Shown: positions 55,896-64,000, counted from the stretch's first letter. The stretch is DNA of 64,000 nt from Lewinella sp. IMCC34191 (GCF_003390935.1 NZ_QNQZ01000018.1:1-64000), one strand, 5' to 3'. Notes: generated by a model not told the origin, from the sequence alone. A program made the numbers and translations.

Positions 55896-56528
55896 TCAAT
55901 ACTGCAAATACATCACCTCCTTAGCCAAAAAGAACTCCTCCGAAAACCACGTATCAATCGGATACTCCTCCACGTAAGCACCCTTCGGCAGAGCCGCCAG
56001 TTCCTGCTTCAACCCCTTTCCCTTAAGGGCCAGGATGCCATTGGGCAACCCATGCCGCTGCTTCTTACTGATGAGCCGCAGGCTCCAATTTGCCAGCTGC
56101 TCGATCTTGGCAACGGCGCGGGTAACGACAAAATCATAGGCCGGACGCTTCAATTCCTCCGCTCGCTTCTGCTCGGCGCGGCAGTTCGTTAGGCCCAGCG
56201 CTTCGATCACTTCGTTGCAGACGCGGATCTTTTTGGCGGTGCCGTCGATGAGATGAAATTGTGCGTGCGGGAAGAGAATGGCTAAGGGTATTCCGGGAAA
56301 CCCGCCTCCCGTACCGAGGTCCAATACCTGCGCTCCGTCGCGAAAAGAAACCACTTTGGCGATCGCCAGGGAGTGCAGCACGTGGTGGATGTACAGATTG
56401 TCGATGTCCTTGCGGCTGATGACGTTGATCTTGGCGTTCCAGTCGCGGTACAGCGCATCCAGCGCGGTGAACTGCTCGCGTTGCCGCTCACTCAGATCAG
56501 GAAAGTATGTAAAAATGATATCGGCCAT
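55896..56528 (-). CDS. rsmG: 16S rRNA (guanine-527 N7) methyltransferase RsmG
   Basis: A 210-residue SAM-dependent methyltransferase (GidB). The SAM site reads VLDLGTGGGFPGIPLA near residue 69, the substrate-side motif VVTRAVAKIEQL follows near residue 136, and the C-terminus is complete. Start ATG at 56528; 43 further codons upstream are open but run through mini-hairpins. It lies 89 bases downstream of the RluA-type gene. Confidence 0.94.
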   Translation of the reverse strand: MADIIFTYFPDLSERQREQFTALDALYRDWNAKINVISRKDIDNLYIHHVLHSLAIAKVVSFRDGAQVLDLGTGGGFPGIPLAILFPHAQFHLIDGTAKKIRVCNEVIEALGLTNCRAEQKRAEELKRPAYDFVVTRAVAKIEQLANWSLRLISKKQRHGLPNGILALKGKGLKQELAALPKGAYVEEYPIDTWFSEEFFLAKEVMYLQY

Positions 56529-56535
56529 AGTAAAA

Positions 56536-56627
56536 CGCTGTTTCCAACAGCGAAGTAAGATGCTGTCTCCGACAGCGCAGGTAAAATGCTGTCTCCGACA
56601 GCGAAGTTCAAAGCGCTCTATGAGCGC
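56536..56627. repeat. four consecutive mini-hairpins (TCC loop)
   Basis: CGCTGTT-TCC-AACAGCG (56536-56552), GCTGTC-TCC-GACAGC (56562-56576), GCTGTC-TCC-GACAGC (56588-56602) and GCGCTC-TAT-GAGCGC (56613-56627). Each is followed by a GCGAAGT or GCGCAGGTA-type tail. The last overlaps the 3' end of the pseudouridine synthase gene. Confidence 0.75.
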
Positions 56628-57313
56628 GAAGTAAGCAACGAAGCAAAAGCCTCCCAAACCGCCCCCTCCGGCACCGGTGCCCGCAGCTCCACCCGGCTCC
56701 CGCTAATCGGGTGATCGAACGCCAGCGTATACGCATGCAGATCGATACTTCGCTCCGGGTTAGCCCGCTTGAAGCCGTACTTCTCATCCCCCCGAATGGG
56801 TGAACCAATGGCCCCCAGCTGCGCCCGGATCTGGTGCTTGCGCCCGGTGATAAGCGTGACCTCCAGGAGGTGGTAGCGGTCGCTGCTGCCCAGGTATTTG
56901 TATTTGAGCTCGGCGCGTTTGGCGGTCTTATCGCTGCTGTCGACGATCTCGGCGTTGTTGCCCTTGCCCTCACGGAGGAAATGGACGAGGTTATCGCTGT
57001 CCTTTTCCGGCCGCTCCCCTACTACGGCGAGGTAGGTCTTCTCGATGGTCCGCGCCTTAAACTGCTCCGACACCTGCGCCTGCGCCGCCGGCTTCTTCCC
57101 GAAGAGGATCACCCCCGAGGTCGGTCGATCGAGCCGGTGGATGGGGTACAGGTCGTGGCGGGTATAGGCCGAGCCGATCTGCAGCAGATTGGGGCTGCCC
57201 TGCTTATCGGGCGCCGAGGCCAGGCCGGCGGGTTTGTTGAAGGCGATGAGCTGGTTGTCCTTGTAGAGGACCCAGTCGCCTGGGCGGCCGGGGAATTGGG
57301 GATGGTCTGGCAT
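56618..57313 (-). CDS. RluA-family rRNA/tRNA pseudouridine synthase
   Basis: A 231-residue enzyme that turns uridine into pseudouridine in RNA. The catalytic Asp is in HRLDRPTSG, and TLITGRKHQIRAQLGAIGSPIRGDEKYG is the second family motif. The S4 domain found in some relatives is absent. Which RNA it acts on is not readable. Its last bases carry one mini-hairpin. Confidence 0.92.
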   Translation of the reverse strand: MPDHPQFPGRPGDWVLYKDNQLIAFNKPAGLASAPDKQGSPNLLQIGSAYTRHDLYPIHRLDRPTSGVILFGKKPAAQAQVSEQFKARTIEKTYLAVVGERPEKDSDNLVHFLREGKGNNAEIVDSSDKTAKRAELKYKYLGSSDRYHLLEVTLITGRKHQIRAQLGAIGSPIRGDEKYGFKRANPERSIDLHAYTLAFDHPISGSRVELRAPVPEGAVWEAFASLLTSRS

Positions 57314-57326
57314 TGGGCAAAGATAG

Positions 57327-58386
57327 GTCGCCTTCGGCTCGTGGGGATTTACGACATATGAATTACGATTTACGAATTACGATTTGGCTACCGCATGTGG
57401 TAGCTCGCCTTCGGCTCGTGGGTTTTTAAACACAGATTACACAGATTATGGGCACGGATTAGACTCAGATTTGCTGTATGTGGTAGCTCGCCTTCGGCTC
57501 CCGTGGATTTACGATATATGATTTACTATTTACGATTGGCTACCGCAGGGGGATGCTCGCCTTCGGCTCGTGGGATGTACGATATATGAATTACGATTTA
57601 CGATTTGGCTACCGCACGTGGTAGCTCGCCTTCGGCTCGTGGGCTTTTAAACACAGATTACACAGATTATGGGCACGGATTAGACACAGATTTGCTGTAT
57701 GTGGCAGCTCGCCTTCGGCTCGTTTTTCTCAACACAGATTGCACCGATTCAAAGCACGGATTAAACACTGATTTCCTGAACGGGTAAGCTCGCTTCGGCT
57801 CGTTTTTTCACAGCAGTGGACGAGGAAAGCGCATAGGTTTCGCAGAGGCAAAGTTGCTCTCACTTTTATGGGTGGCGTGCCTCTGTGGCACCTCTGTGCA
57901 ACCCTCCGCGAAGTACGCAGTGCCCTCTGGGTTTAAAATCACCACAACCCTCAGCGAAACTTCGCGTCCTACAGCGTCGCAGCCGGTGATCTCCCGTCAC
58001 GCAGGGACCCCTCCGCGACTGTTATATATTTTCCGTCAGCCGCGCAGCTACGAAAGAAAATCCGTGCCAATCCGTGCCCTAAATCCGTAAAAATCTGTGT
58101 GAACTCTTCAGCCGCGCAGCGATCCCCATAAGACCCTCCGTGATTCCTCTGTGAACCCCTCCGCGTCCTCTGTGGTGAACCGAAGCCGTAAAAGCCCAAG
58201 CAACATCCGTGTGAACCCTTCCGTAGCGCAGCGACGAAAGAAAATCCGTGCCAATCCGTGCCCTAAATCCGTAAAGATCTGTGTGAACTCTTAAGCCGCG
58301 CAGCGACCCCCATAAGACCCTCTGTGATTCCTCTGTGAACCCCTCCGCGTGCTCTGTGGTGAACCTAGGCAGCGAAGCGCCAACAA
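57327..58386. repeat. second gene-poor composite repeat block with 221-bp period
   Basis: GCTCGCCTTCGGCTC-type words start at 57327 (variant), 57403, 57486, 57555, 57624, 57707 and 57788 (variant). Spacing 57403 to 57624 and 57486 to 57707 is 221, the same period as the block at 55 kb. Between them are repeats of GGATTTACGATATATGA and of CACAGATTACACAGATTATG. From 57,850 on, CTCTGTGAACCC and AATCCGTGCC phrases dominate. No gene is supported. Confidence 0.85.
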
Positions 58387-58560
58387 TCACTTAACCTCCT
58401 CATAATCAATATAATCATCCCGATCCTCCGGCTCCGGCATATCGTGGAGCTTATCGTGCGGCTTGCGCCCGGGGCCCACCTGCCCCTGCATACGCTGGTA
58501 CCACTGATAACCGCGGTAAGCAAACCAGATGAGGGCGATGGTAAGGAAGAGATCGAACAT
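58387..58560 (-). CDS. DUF4834-like micro-protein
   Basis: A 57-residue protein translated from the ATG at 58560: an N-terminal hydrophobic helix (MFDLFLTIALIWFAYRGY) followed by a polar tail ending DDYIDYEEVK, the hallmark tail of the DUF4834 family of small Bacteroidota proteins. Function unknown. It lies just before the aldehyde dehydrogenase stop, 41 bases away, on the same strand, and could be co-transcribed. Confidence 0.75.
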   Translation of the reverse strand: MFDLFLTIALIWFAYRGYQWYQRMQGQVGPGRKPHDKLHDMPEPEDRDDYIDYEEVK

Positions 58561-58601
58561 GGGGGCAAAGGTAGGTTACAGGAAGGGGATTAGAAGGGTG
58601 C

Positions 58602-60014
58602 TCACCACCGGTAAATGCGGCGAACGAGCGAACGGACCTTATCCGTATACGGAGGATAGACCATACTGAGGTCCAGCAGCTTGCGCTCGACCACGGAGCG
58701 CTCGTTGCAGAAGTCGCGGAAGCCGTGGTAGCCGTAGCTCTTACCGATGCCGCTGTTGTTGACGCCGCCGAAGGGCAGGGCCGGATTGGCGTTGCTCAGG
58801 AAGAAGTCGTTGACGAGGGTGCCGCCGGCGCTGGTTTCGGCGAGGAGGCGTTTGATGATGCGGCGGTTGTTGGCCTGGATGTAGAAGGCGAGCGGCTTGG
58901 GCAGGCGGTTAACGAAGGCGACGACCTCCGTTAGATTGTTGTAGGTCATGACGGGGAGGATGGGGCCGAAGATCTCCTCCTGCATCACCTTCATCTCGCG
59001 GGTCACCTCCGTCAGGATGGTGGGGGCGAAAGAGCGGGTGGTGCGGTCGTGGCGGCCTCCGCAGACGACCTTGGCGCCTTTTTCCAGGGCATCCTCCAGC
59101 AGACCGGTGAGGTGGTCGAATTGCTTGTCGCTGACGATGCGGGCGTAGCTATCGGAGGTGGTGGCGTCATCGCCGTAGAAGTCCTGGCTGGCGCGGCAGA
59201 GGGCGGCTACGTATTGGTCGGCGATGTTATCGTTGACCATCAGGTAGTCGGGGGCGATGCAGGTTTGGCCGGCGTTGAAGCCCTTTCCCCACAGGACGTT
59301 ACGGGCGGATTTCTCCAGGTCGACGTCGTCGTCTACGATGCAGGGCGATTTACCGCCGAGCTCGAGGGTCACGCTGGCCAGGTTCTCCGCGGCGGCGGCC
59401 ATCACCTTCTTACCCACGGCGGGGCTGCCGGTGAAGAAGATGTGATTGAAGGGCAGCTTCGTCAGGGCGGCGGAGGTTTCGGCCTCCCCGGTCGCTACGG
59501 CGATCTCGTTGCGGGCGAAGAGGTCGTGGAACATCACGCGCATGAACTCCGTCGTGGCCGGACTGTACTCCGAAGGCTTCAGCACCACCGTACAGCCCGC
59601 CGCGATGGCGTACAGCACCGGAACGATGGCCAGGTTGAAGGGATAATTCCAGGGGGCGATGATCAGCGCGCAGCCCTTCGGCTCCTTGTACACGTAGTTC
59701 ATCGTACCGAGCATGGCCAGCGGCGTGGAGATCCGTTCGGGTTCCATCCAGCGGCTCAGCTTGCGCTTGATGTAGTTGACGTGGCTGTAGACGGGGCCGA
59801 GCTCGCTGAGGCGGCTTTCCACTTCCGGCTTGTTGAGGTCGCTGCGCAGGGCTTCGAGCAGGCGGTCGGTGTTTTGCTCGTCGTCGAGATAGCGCAGGAT
59901 GCGGCTCAGTTTCTCCTTCCGCTCCTTGGCCGTCGATTTGGCCAGGGTCGGGGCGTACGCCTGCTGTTCGGTGAGCAGGTAGGAATAATCGGTGGTGGAA
60001 GCGGTGCCGGGCAT
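58602..60014 (-). CDS. aldehyde dehydrogenase (class 3-like)
   Basis: A 470-residue NAD(P)-dependent enzyme that oxidises aldehydes to acids. The catalytic Cys252 in NAGQTC and the general base Glu218 in LELGGKS are present, and the nucleotide site APWNYPFNL and GCTVVLKPSEYSP are intact. The short ALDH3-type length and hydrophobic C-terminus point to fatty or aromatic aldehydes (inferred). Confidence 0.92.
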   Translation of the reverse strand: MPGTASTTDYSYLLTEQQAYAPTLAKSTAKERKEKLSRILRYLDDEQNTDRLLEALRSDLNKPEVESRLSELGPVYSHVNYIKRKLSRWMEPERISTPLAMLGTMNYVYKEPKGCALIIAPWNYPFNLAIVPVLYAIAAGCTVVLKPSEYSPATTEFMRVMFHDLFARNEIAVATGEAETSAALTKLPFNHIFFTGSPAVGKKVMAAAAENLASVTLELGGKSPCIVDDDVDLEKSARNVLWGKGFNAGQTCIAPDYLMVNDNIADQYVAALCRASQDFYGDDATTSDSYARIVSDKQFDHLTGLLEDALEKGAKVVCGGRHDRTTRSFAPTILTEVTREMKVMQEEIFGPILPVMTYNNLTEVVAFVNRLPKPLAFYIQANNRRIIKRLLAETSAGGTLVNDFFLSNANPALPFGGVNNSGIGKSYGYHGFRDFCNERSVVERKLLDLSMVYPPYTDKVRSLVRRIYRW

Positions 60015-60044
60015 ACCATTTAAACGGACGCGGGGGGCGGTGGG

Positions 60045-60071
60045 TTTTGGGCGGCGGAGCGCGGGTAGAAA
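60045..60071 (+). repeat. dispersed element, GCGCGGGTA tail variant
   Basis: TTTTGGGCGGCGGAGCGCGG followed by GTAGAAA, 31 bases upstream of the aldehyde dehydrogenase start. Same family as 22063, 43695 and 48641. Confidence 0.5.
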
Positions 60072-60620
60072 GGGGGTTGGCCCCTACCCTACGCTGTCGG
60101 GTGTTTCCATTGCTTGCTGGAGGTCGTTCTTACCGCGTAAGGCACGTTGAATGGCTCCATGGTGCATTCGCCCGGCGATTTTGGCGGCTCCAGAACCGTC
60201 GTAGCCCATCCGTGGCACTGGCTATCCTCTTCCCTTCTGGCAACGATTGCCCTACCCCACTTTCCAATTTTTGATAATAAGCCCAGGTGATCAACCGCGG
60301 CTGGCTGGACATTCGTGTCGCCTCTCAAAGCGGGTGTTGCTTTAGCTTCCTGATCTGTATTTCCCTGCTACGGTAGGTTTCGTGATACGTCCGCATAGGA
60401 GCGTATACCCGTCATATTGGAAATCGTTTTTTGCTTTACCTTGGAATGGCGTGATACATACCCAGCTGAGCGTATAACCGTCAATTATTGCGGGTAGATT
60501 GGGTGTATATGCGCAATGCGTTTACATGGATGTTAGCGGCAATGACTACTCAGAAAAACCTAACCGCCAACTTTCGTATATATGTCTTCAATTTCAATAA
60601 TTTACCAGAAGTGAAATTAA
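60072..60620. other. intergenic transition from GC-rich to AT-rich DNA, with direct repeat
   Basis: About 550 bases. GC-rich until about 60,330, then AT-rich. Two imperfect direct copies start with CGTGATAC and end with GCGTATAnCCGTCA (60381-60418 and 60450-60489). GTTAGCG at 60532-60538 could be the edge of an integron cassette. I see no supported gene. Confidence 0.5.
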
Positions 60621-61628
60621 ATGGAGAGCAGAGAATATTTTGAAACACTTTCACTTGAGGAAATAAGATCATTTGTAGATAATGAAGTGGAGGAAAGCTT
60701 ATATCTGGAATTTAAAACAGTAAATCACCCTAACAAGGAACATCAGCAACATGATTACAAAAACTTGTCAAAGTGCTTATCTGGTTTTGCAAATTCTAAC
60801 GGAGGATTAATCGTATGGGGTATATATGCTAAGCAAAACGATAAGGGAAACGACGTAGCTAAAGAATTACGCCCTATATCAGAATTAACTAAGTTGAGCA
60901 ACAAATTTAAAAAATATGAAAATCAGGCAGTAACTCCAACCATAATTGGTGTAGAACATAAGAAGGTCTTTGAGTCAGAAACAGACGACAAAGGATATTT
61001 AGTGACCTATATTCCAGCAAGTACTTTGAGCCCACACATGGCTAACTCCGCCGGAAATTACTATTATAAACGAAGTGGTGACAACTTTTATCGATGTGAG
61101 CATTTTGACATTATGGATATGGTAACTAGAGAATCACGCTCTATACTTCATCTGGCCCCTATAGAATTTTACGTTACTAATGCAAACAGATTTGCTGGCA
61201 ATTCACAACGAAGTTATAATCTTGAAGCAATATTTGCTATCCGAAATACAGGAAGAGCAACAGCGAAAAATATTAGACTTGAATTGAACTACGGCCCCAG
61301 ATTCATTATTATGATTCATGGTCTAGATGGCAATGGAATCAAAGCCATGAAAGAAATTCCATCAGCTACGCATAGCAAAGTGTACCATAGTGAATCACAT
61401 GTTTTCATTCACCCTGATTCTGAATTAGAAGTTGATAAAATTCAATACAGCAACTTTCAAAATGAGGGTCAGATTACAGAAGGTTTTATACTGAAATACA
61501 AGCTACAGGCTGAAAATTCTATGCCTGTGAAAGGAGAAATTCAAATAACGAATGTTGAATTAAAAAAAGTTTTTAACAACTATATCATGTTGCTTTCAAA
61601 AAGTAAGAATGACTACATGAATGGCTAG
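60621..61628 (+). CDS. AlbA_2/Schlafen-type ATP-binding-domain protein
   Basis: A 335-residue protein with an N-terminal AlbA_2 (formerly AAA_4) domain: YLEFKTVN and LSKCLSGFANSNGGLIVWGI match the family's opening (residues about 25-70). The C-terminal half has no motif I recognise. AlbA_2 proteins are common next to transcription and defense genes and may bind nucleic acid. It is the first AT-rich gene after GC-rich host DNA and is followed within 16 bases by an attC-like site in the same orientation, as a cassette gene would be. Function unproven. Confidence 0.72.
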   Translation: MESREYFETLSLEEIRSFVDNEVEESLYLEFKTVNHPNKEHQQHDYKNLSKCLSGFANSNGGLIVWGIYAKQNDKGNDVAKELRPISELTKLSNKFKKYENQAVTPTIIGVEHKKVFESETDDKGYLVTYIPASTLSPHMANSAGNYYYKRSGDNFYRCEHFDIMDMVTRESRSILHLAPIEFYVTNANRFAGNSQRSYNLEAIFAIRNTGRATAKNIRLELNYGPRFIIMIHGLDGNGIKAMKEIPSATHSKVYHSESHVFIHPDSELEVDKIQYSNFQNEGQITEGFILKYKLQAENSMPVKGEIQITNVELKKVFNNYIMLLSKSKNDYMNG

Positions 61629-61643
61629 AGGTAAATAAAATGC

Positions 61644-61778
61644 CGCTAACACCGCCTACCACGTACAGCCGCCGGTTGTGCTTTAGAATGCTATCATTGC
61701 TTGAAAGGGGCCGCAATGAAGGCCGATACCCGTTAAGCTTGTTGGAGGTGGCGGCCGTCGGGTAGGCAAACGTTAGGT
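61644..61778 (+). other. integron attC-like recombination site
   Basis: About 135 nt. The left end CTAAC (61646-61650) with GCCTACC (61654-61660) is mirrored by GGTAGGC (61761-61767) with GTTAG (61772-61776). Inside these, GCCGCC (61668-61673) mirrors GGCGGC (61750-61755), and CATTGC/GCAATG form a central hairpin. The right end is GTTAGGT, matching the cassette-boundary consensus GTTRRRY. No integrase is in the window. Confidence 0.5.
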
Positions 61779-61816
61779 GCAACAAAATCAACCACTTATG
61801 AGTATACAAAGCTTTC

Positions 61817-61848
61817 TTGTACTATTACAAGTTAAATTTGTATATTTG
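61817..61848 (+). promoter_or_regulatory. Bacteroidota-type promoter for the XRE gene
   Basis: TTG at 61817-61819 and TATATTTG at 61841-61848 (exact TAnnTTTG match) are 21 bases apart. The ATG follows 14 bases later. Confidence 0.65.
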
Positions 61849-61862
61849 CCACCATCAAAGTT

Positions 61863-62072
61863 ATGGATAGAATTAATAGAATAAAAGAGGTTTTGGTAGT
61901 AGTTGGCGTGACTCAAAAGGAATTGTCTGCTAGACTTGGACGTAGCGCCAATTCAATAGCATCAATATGTAATAACAAAAGTCAACCACATTTAAAAGAC
62001 TTAAAACGTATCGCTGATATTCTTGATGTCGACATTAGGGAACTATTAGTACCAACAAAGCTGAGTAAATGA
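61863..62072 (+). CDS. XRE-family helix-turn-helix regulator
   Basis: A 69-residue single-domain regulator. TQKELSARLGRSANSIASICNNKSQPHLKDLKRIADIL is the usual Cro/C1-type five-helix unit. In restriction-modification loci such proteins are controllers of methylase or nuclease expression. It overlaps the Dam-type methyltransferase gene by four bases (ATGA). Confidence 0.88.
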   Translation: MDRINRIKEVLVVVGVTQKELSARLGRSANSIASICNNKSQPHLKDLKRIADILDVDIRELLVPTKLSK

Positions 62073-62953
62073 CAAGTCTAGACACTGCTAGTCCATTGAG
62101 GTATCCAGGGGGAAAATCTAAAATTTCGCCGTTTTTGGTTGATATAATTCTTCTTAACAATTTAGAAGGATGCAAAATGTATGAAATGTATGCTGGCGGG
62201 GCCGGAGCTTCGCTTAACTTACTGTACTCAGGATTGGTGAGCGAAATTGTAATTAATGACTACGACAAGCATATATATTATTTTTGGAAATCAATTATCG
62301 ATCAAACAGAAGAATTTTTACGGCTAGTAAACGACACTACAATATCTCTTGAAGAATGGCATGTTCAAAAGAACATATATAAGAATTATACGGAACATTC
62401 ACTGTTGGAGGTAGGTTTTTCAACATTTTTTCTGAATCGTTGCAATCGCTCTGGAATACTCTATAAGGCTGGACCTATAGGTGGTAAAAATCAAACGGGA
62501 AATTATAAAATGGATGTAAGGTTTAATAAGGTAAACCTTTCCAACCGCATCAAAAAAATAGCAAATTTTGGCTCGAAAATCTTTGCCAGCAGCAAAAAAA
62601 CAATTGATCTTCTACCCCAAATTCTATCTAAGAAGGAGCATAATTTTATCTTTCTAGACCCACCCTATTATAACCAAGGAGAAAACCTTTATTTAAACTT
62701 TTATAACCATGGAAACCATGAAGCTCTTCGAAATTTACTTAAGAAAAGCAATAATTCTAAATGGTTCTTGACGTACGATAATACGGAACAGATAAATGAA
62801 CTATACGCTGAATTTCGAAAAGCTGACCTTCCGATGTCTTATACACTTCAAGCTAAAAGAAAATCAAAGGAAGTAATGGTATTTGCGGATGCAATCCAGA
62901 TCCCAAAGAACTTGAGGACTAAGAAGCAATTAAGTCCTATCAAACTGAGATAG
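62069..62953 (+). CDS. DNA adenine N6-methyltransferase (Dam, class D12)
   Basis: A 294-residue enzyme that methylates adenine in a short recognition sequence, possibly GATC as for Dam but this cannot be read from sequence. Motif I is RYPGGKSK (residues 11-18), the catalytic motif is D197-P-P-Y, and a central target-recognition region is in the right place. AT-rich codons suggest transfer. Between an XRE gene (overlap 4 bases) and a ParB-like gene (one base gap). Confidence 0.88.
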   Translation: MTSLDTASPLRYPGGKSKISPFLVDIILLNNLEGCKMYEMYAGGAGASLNLLYSGLVSEIVINDYDKHIYYFWKSIIDQTEEFLRLVNDTTISLEEWHVQKNIYKNYTEHSLLEVGFSTFFLNRCNRSGILYKAGPIGGKNQTGNYKMDVRFNKVNLSNRIKKIANFGSKIFASSKKTIDLLPQILSKKEHNFIFLDPPYYNQGENLYLNFYNHGNHEALRNLLKKSNNSKWFLTYDNTEQINELYAEFRKADLPMSYTLQAKRKSKEVMVFADAIQIPKNLRTKKQLSPIKLR

Positions 62954-62954
62954 T

Positions 62955-64000
62955 ATGGAAGATGTAAAAAATATTGCTGTTGAGCTTATAAGCTTAGACA
63001 CCAAAAATCCAAGGATTAGTGAATTTGGTGTGGATGAAAATACTGGTGAGGACCGTATTCTAGAAATCTTGTATGAAGAAATGTCGGTCAATGAAATTTT
63101 GTTATCTATTGTGTCCAATGGATTTTGGCAATATGAGCCTCTAATACTGCTTGATGACAAAGATGGTAGATACACGGTCATAGAAGGAAACAGAAGGATT
63201 GCTGCCATAAAATTGATTCACGATAGTAGGGGGATACAATTGCCAAAATCGATTCGTGATGGTATTACACCCTCTCTGATTGCGAATACTTCTACTGTTC
63301 CTGCGATTGTAGTCGAAGATAGGAGAGATGCATGGAAGTTTATAGGTTTTAAGCACGTAAATGGCCCAGCAAAATGGGGAAGTTATGCCAAAGCTAGATA
63401 TATTGCAGAGGTACACAACGAATTCGGGATATCGTTGAACGATGTAGCAGATCAAATAGGAGATACAAATAGAACAGCTCAAAAACTTTATCAAGGTTTG
63501 ATGGTCTTGGAGCAAGCCAAGAAAGAAGGAATTTATAATTATACTATAGACATTCAGGCAGACAGACTCTATTTCTCACATCTGTACACTGGTTTACAAC
63601 GGGAAGGAATTAGGAACCATATTGACATCGCGGATGCCGAAGAAGAATCTACTGAACCTATCCCCAAGGCTAAGCTACCGCAGTTAAAAGAGTTGCTGCA
63701 ATGGTTATATGGTAGCAAATCAGACGATATACAACCTGTCATCAAATCACAAAACCCGGATTTAAAATATTTAGACAGTGTATTAAGAGAGCGCGAATCA
63801 CTCTCAGCTATAAGGAGCGGTGAGAGTCTAGAATATTCATACGAGTTAAGCCGAGCAACTGGTGCAGTTTTTGAAGAAAATCTCCTGAATGCTAAACGAA
63901 ACCTGCAAAAAACTAAGGCTTACATTACAAATGGTTATGACGGGGACGAGCAATTACTCCGTGTTGCTGGTTCAGTTGCCAACTTAGCTGATTCCGTCTA
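62955..64000 (+). CDS. ParB/Srx-like N-terminal-domain protein, cut by window end
   Basis: At least 348 residues, C-terminus missing. The N-terminus carries ParB box 1 (LDTKNPRI, residues 14-21) and box 2 (IEGNRRIAAIK, 76-86). A middle FKHVNGPAKWGSYAKARYIAEV and a following helix-turn-helix-like EFGISLNDVADQIGDTNRT fit ParB-like proteins of mobile loci. It is not the host ParB that binds the parS sites at 43.6 kb, as far as context tells. It starts one base after the Dam stop. Confidence 0.78.
   Translation, partial: MEDVKNIAVELISLDTKNPRISEFGVDENTGEDRILEILYEEMSVNEILLSIVSNGFWQYEPLILLDDKDGRYTVIEGNRRIAAIKLIHDSRGIQLPKSIRDGITPSLIANTSTVPAIVVEDRRDAWKFIGFKHVNGPAKWGSYAKARYIAEVHNEFGISLNDVADQIGDTNRTAQKLYQGLMVLEQAKKEGIYNYTIDIQADRLYFSHLYTGLQREGIRNHIDIADAEEESTEPIPKAKLPQLKELLQWLYGSKSDDIQPVIKSQNPDLKYLDSVLRERESLSAIRSGESLEYSYELSRATGAVFEENLLNAKRNLQKTKAYITNGYDGDEQLLRVAGSVANLADSV

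Noticed and set aside
54941-58386. CRISPR-like array
   Set aside because: The 16-base words are spaced irregularly (66-83 bases), and the intervening sequences are repeats themselves rather than unique spacers; no cas genes.
60089-60328. 79-codon frame on the minus strand upstream of the aldehyde dehydrogenase gene
   Set aside because: No recognisable motif, weak start context and competing overlapping frame; could be a remnant but cannot be supported.
60473-60538. Second attC site at the left of the AlbA_2 gene (TATAAC ... GTTAGCG)
   Set aside because: The outer ends fit loosely and ATTGCG/CGCAAT can pair, but L-box arms do not match and the right end breaks the GTTRRRY consensus.

Overview
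The window is a GC-rich chromosomal segment of a Bacteroidota bacterium, most likely Saprospiria/Lewinellaceae-like (inferred from gene families and promoter style; no 16S rRNA gene is present). Pointers are Bacteroidota-type promoter boxes (TAnnTTTG) upstream of several genes, families concentrated in this phylum (DUF4175, DUF4834, DUF4230, an RprX/RprY-like pair), a mevalonate-pathway decarboxylase, and a carotenoid desaturase.

Region 1-16.3 kb: OmpA-type lipoprotein, carotenoid desaturase, RNase P RNA (rnpB), lipoprotein sulfatase, a 127-bp tandem repeat array, cupin, ROK sugar kinase, bcp-lysE-FMO, an SRPBCC protein, a ruvC-crp/fnr pair overlapping by ATGA, a membrane/DUF3108/DUF4230 operon and thrS. 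Region 16.3-29.5 kb: GtrA-deoxyribonucleotidase-RND pump-adaptor operon, TauE and RDD membrane proteins, a histidine kinase/response regulator pair, a PBP4-type peptidase and an ABC-F ATPase. Region 29.5-31.0 kb: a dense cluster of DnaA-box-like sequences beside an AT-rich tract, continuing into ctaA; this is a candidate replication origin. Two identical 16-bp parS palindromes lie about 13 kb to the right, after thrC, and genes to the right are mostly on the + strand, as expected for a replichore leaving this point.

Region 31-54.9 kb: housekeeping and envelope genes: a motif-poor NRAMP-like transporter without a normal start codon, a PAS/Fis regulator, a very large DUF4175 coiled-coil protein, an anti-sigma-type kinase, ybeY, thrA-thrB-thrC, an M1 peptidase, mvaD, a rhodanese, a purine nucleoside phosphorylase, a giant SNF2 helicase and pgl. 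Region 54.9-60 kb: two gene-poor blocks of composite repeats, each holding a 221-bp period, flank rsmG and an RluA-type pseudouridine synthase; then a DUF4834 micro-gene and an aldehyde dehydrogenase.

Region 60.5-64 kb: base composition turns sharply AT-rich. An AlbA_2/Schlafen-type gene is followed by a 135-nt integron attC-like site, then a tightly packed XRE regulator - Dam-type methyltransferase - ParB-like gene set that runs off the window. This is the best candidate for an undescribed system: a mobile, possibly cassette-borne methylation/ParB module whose remaining genes lie beyond base 64000.

Small hairpins with TCC/GGA loops recur through the intergenic DNA and appear to be the local dispersed-repeat family.
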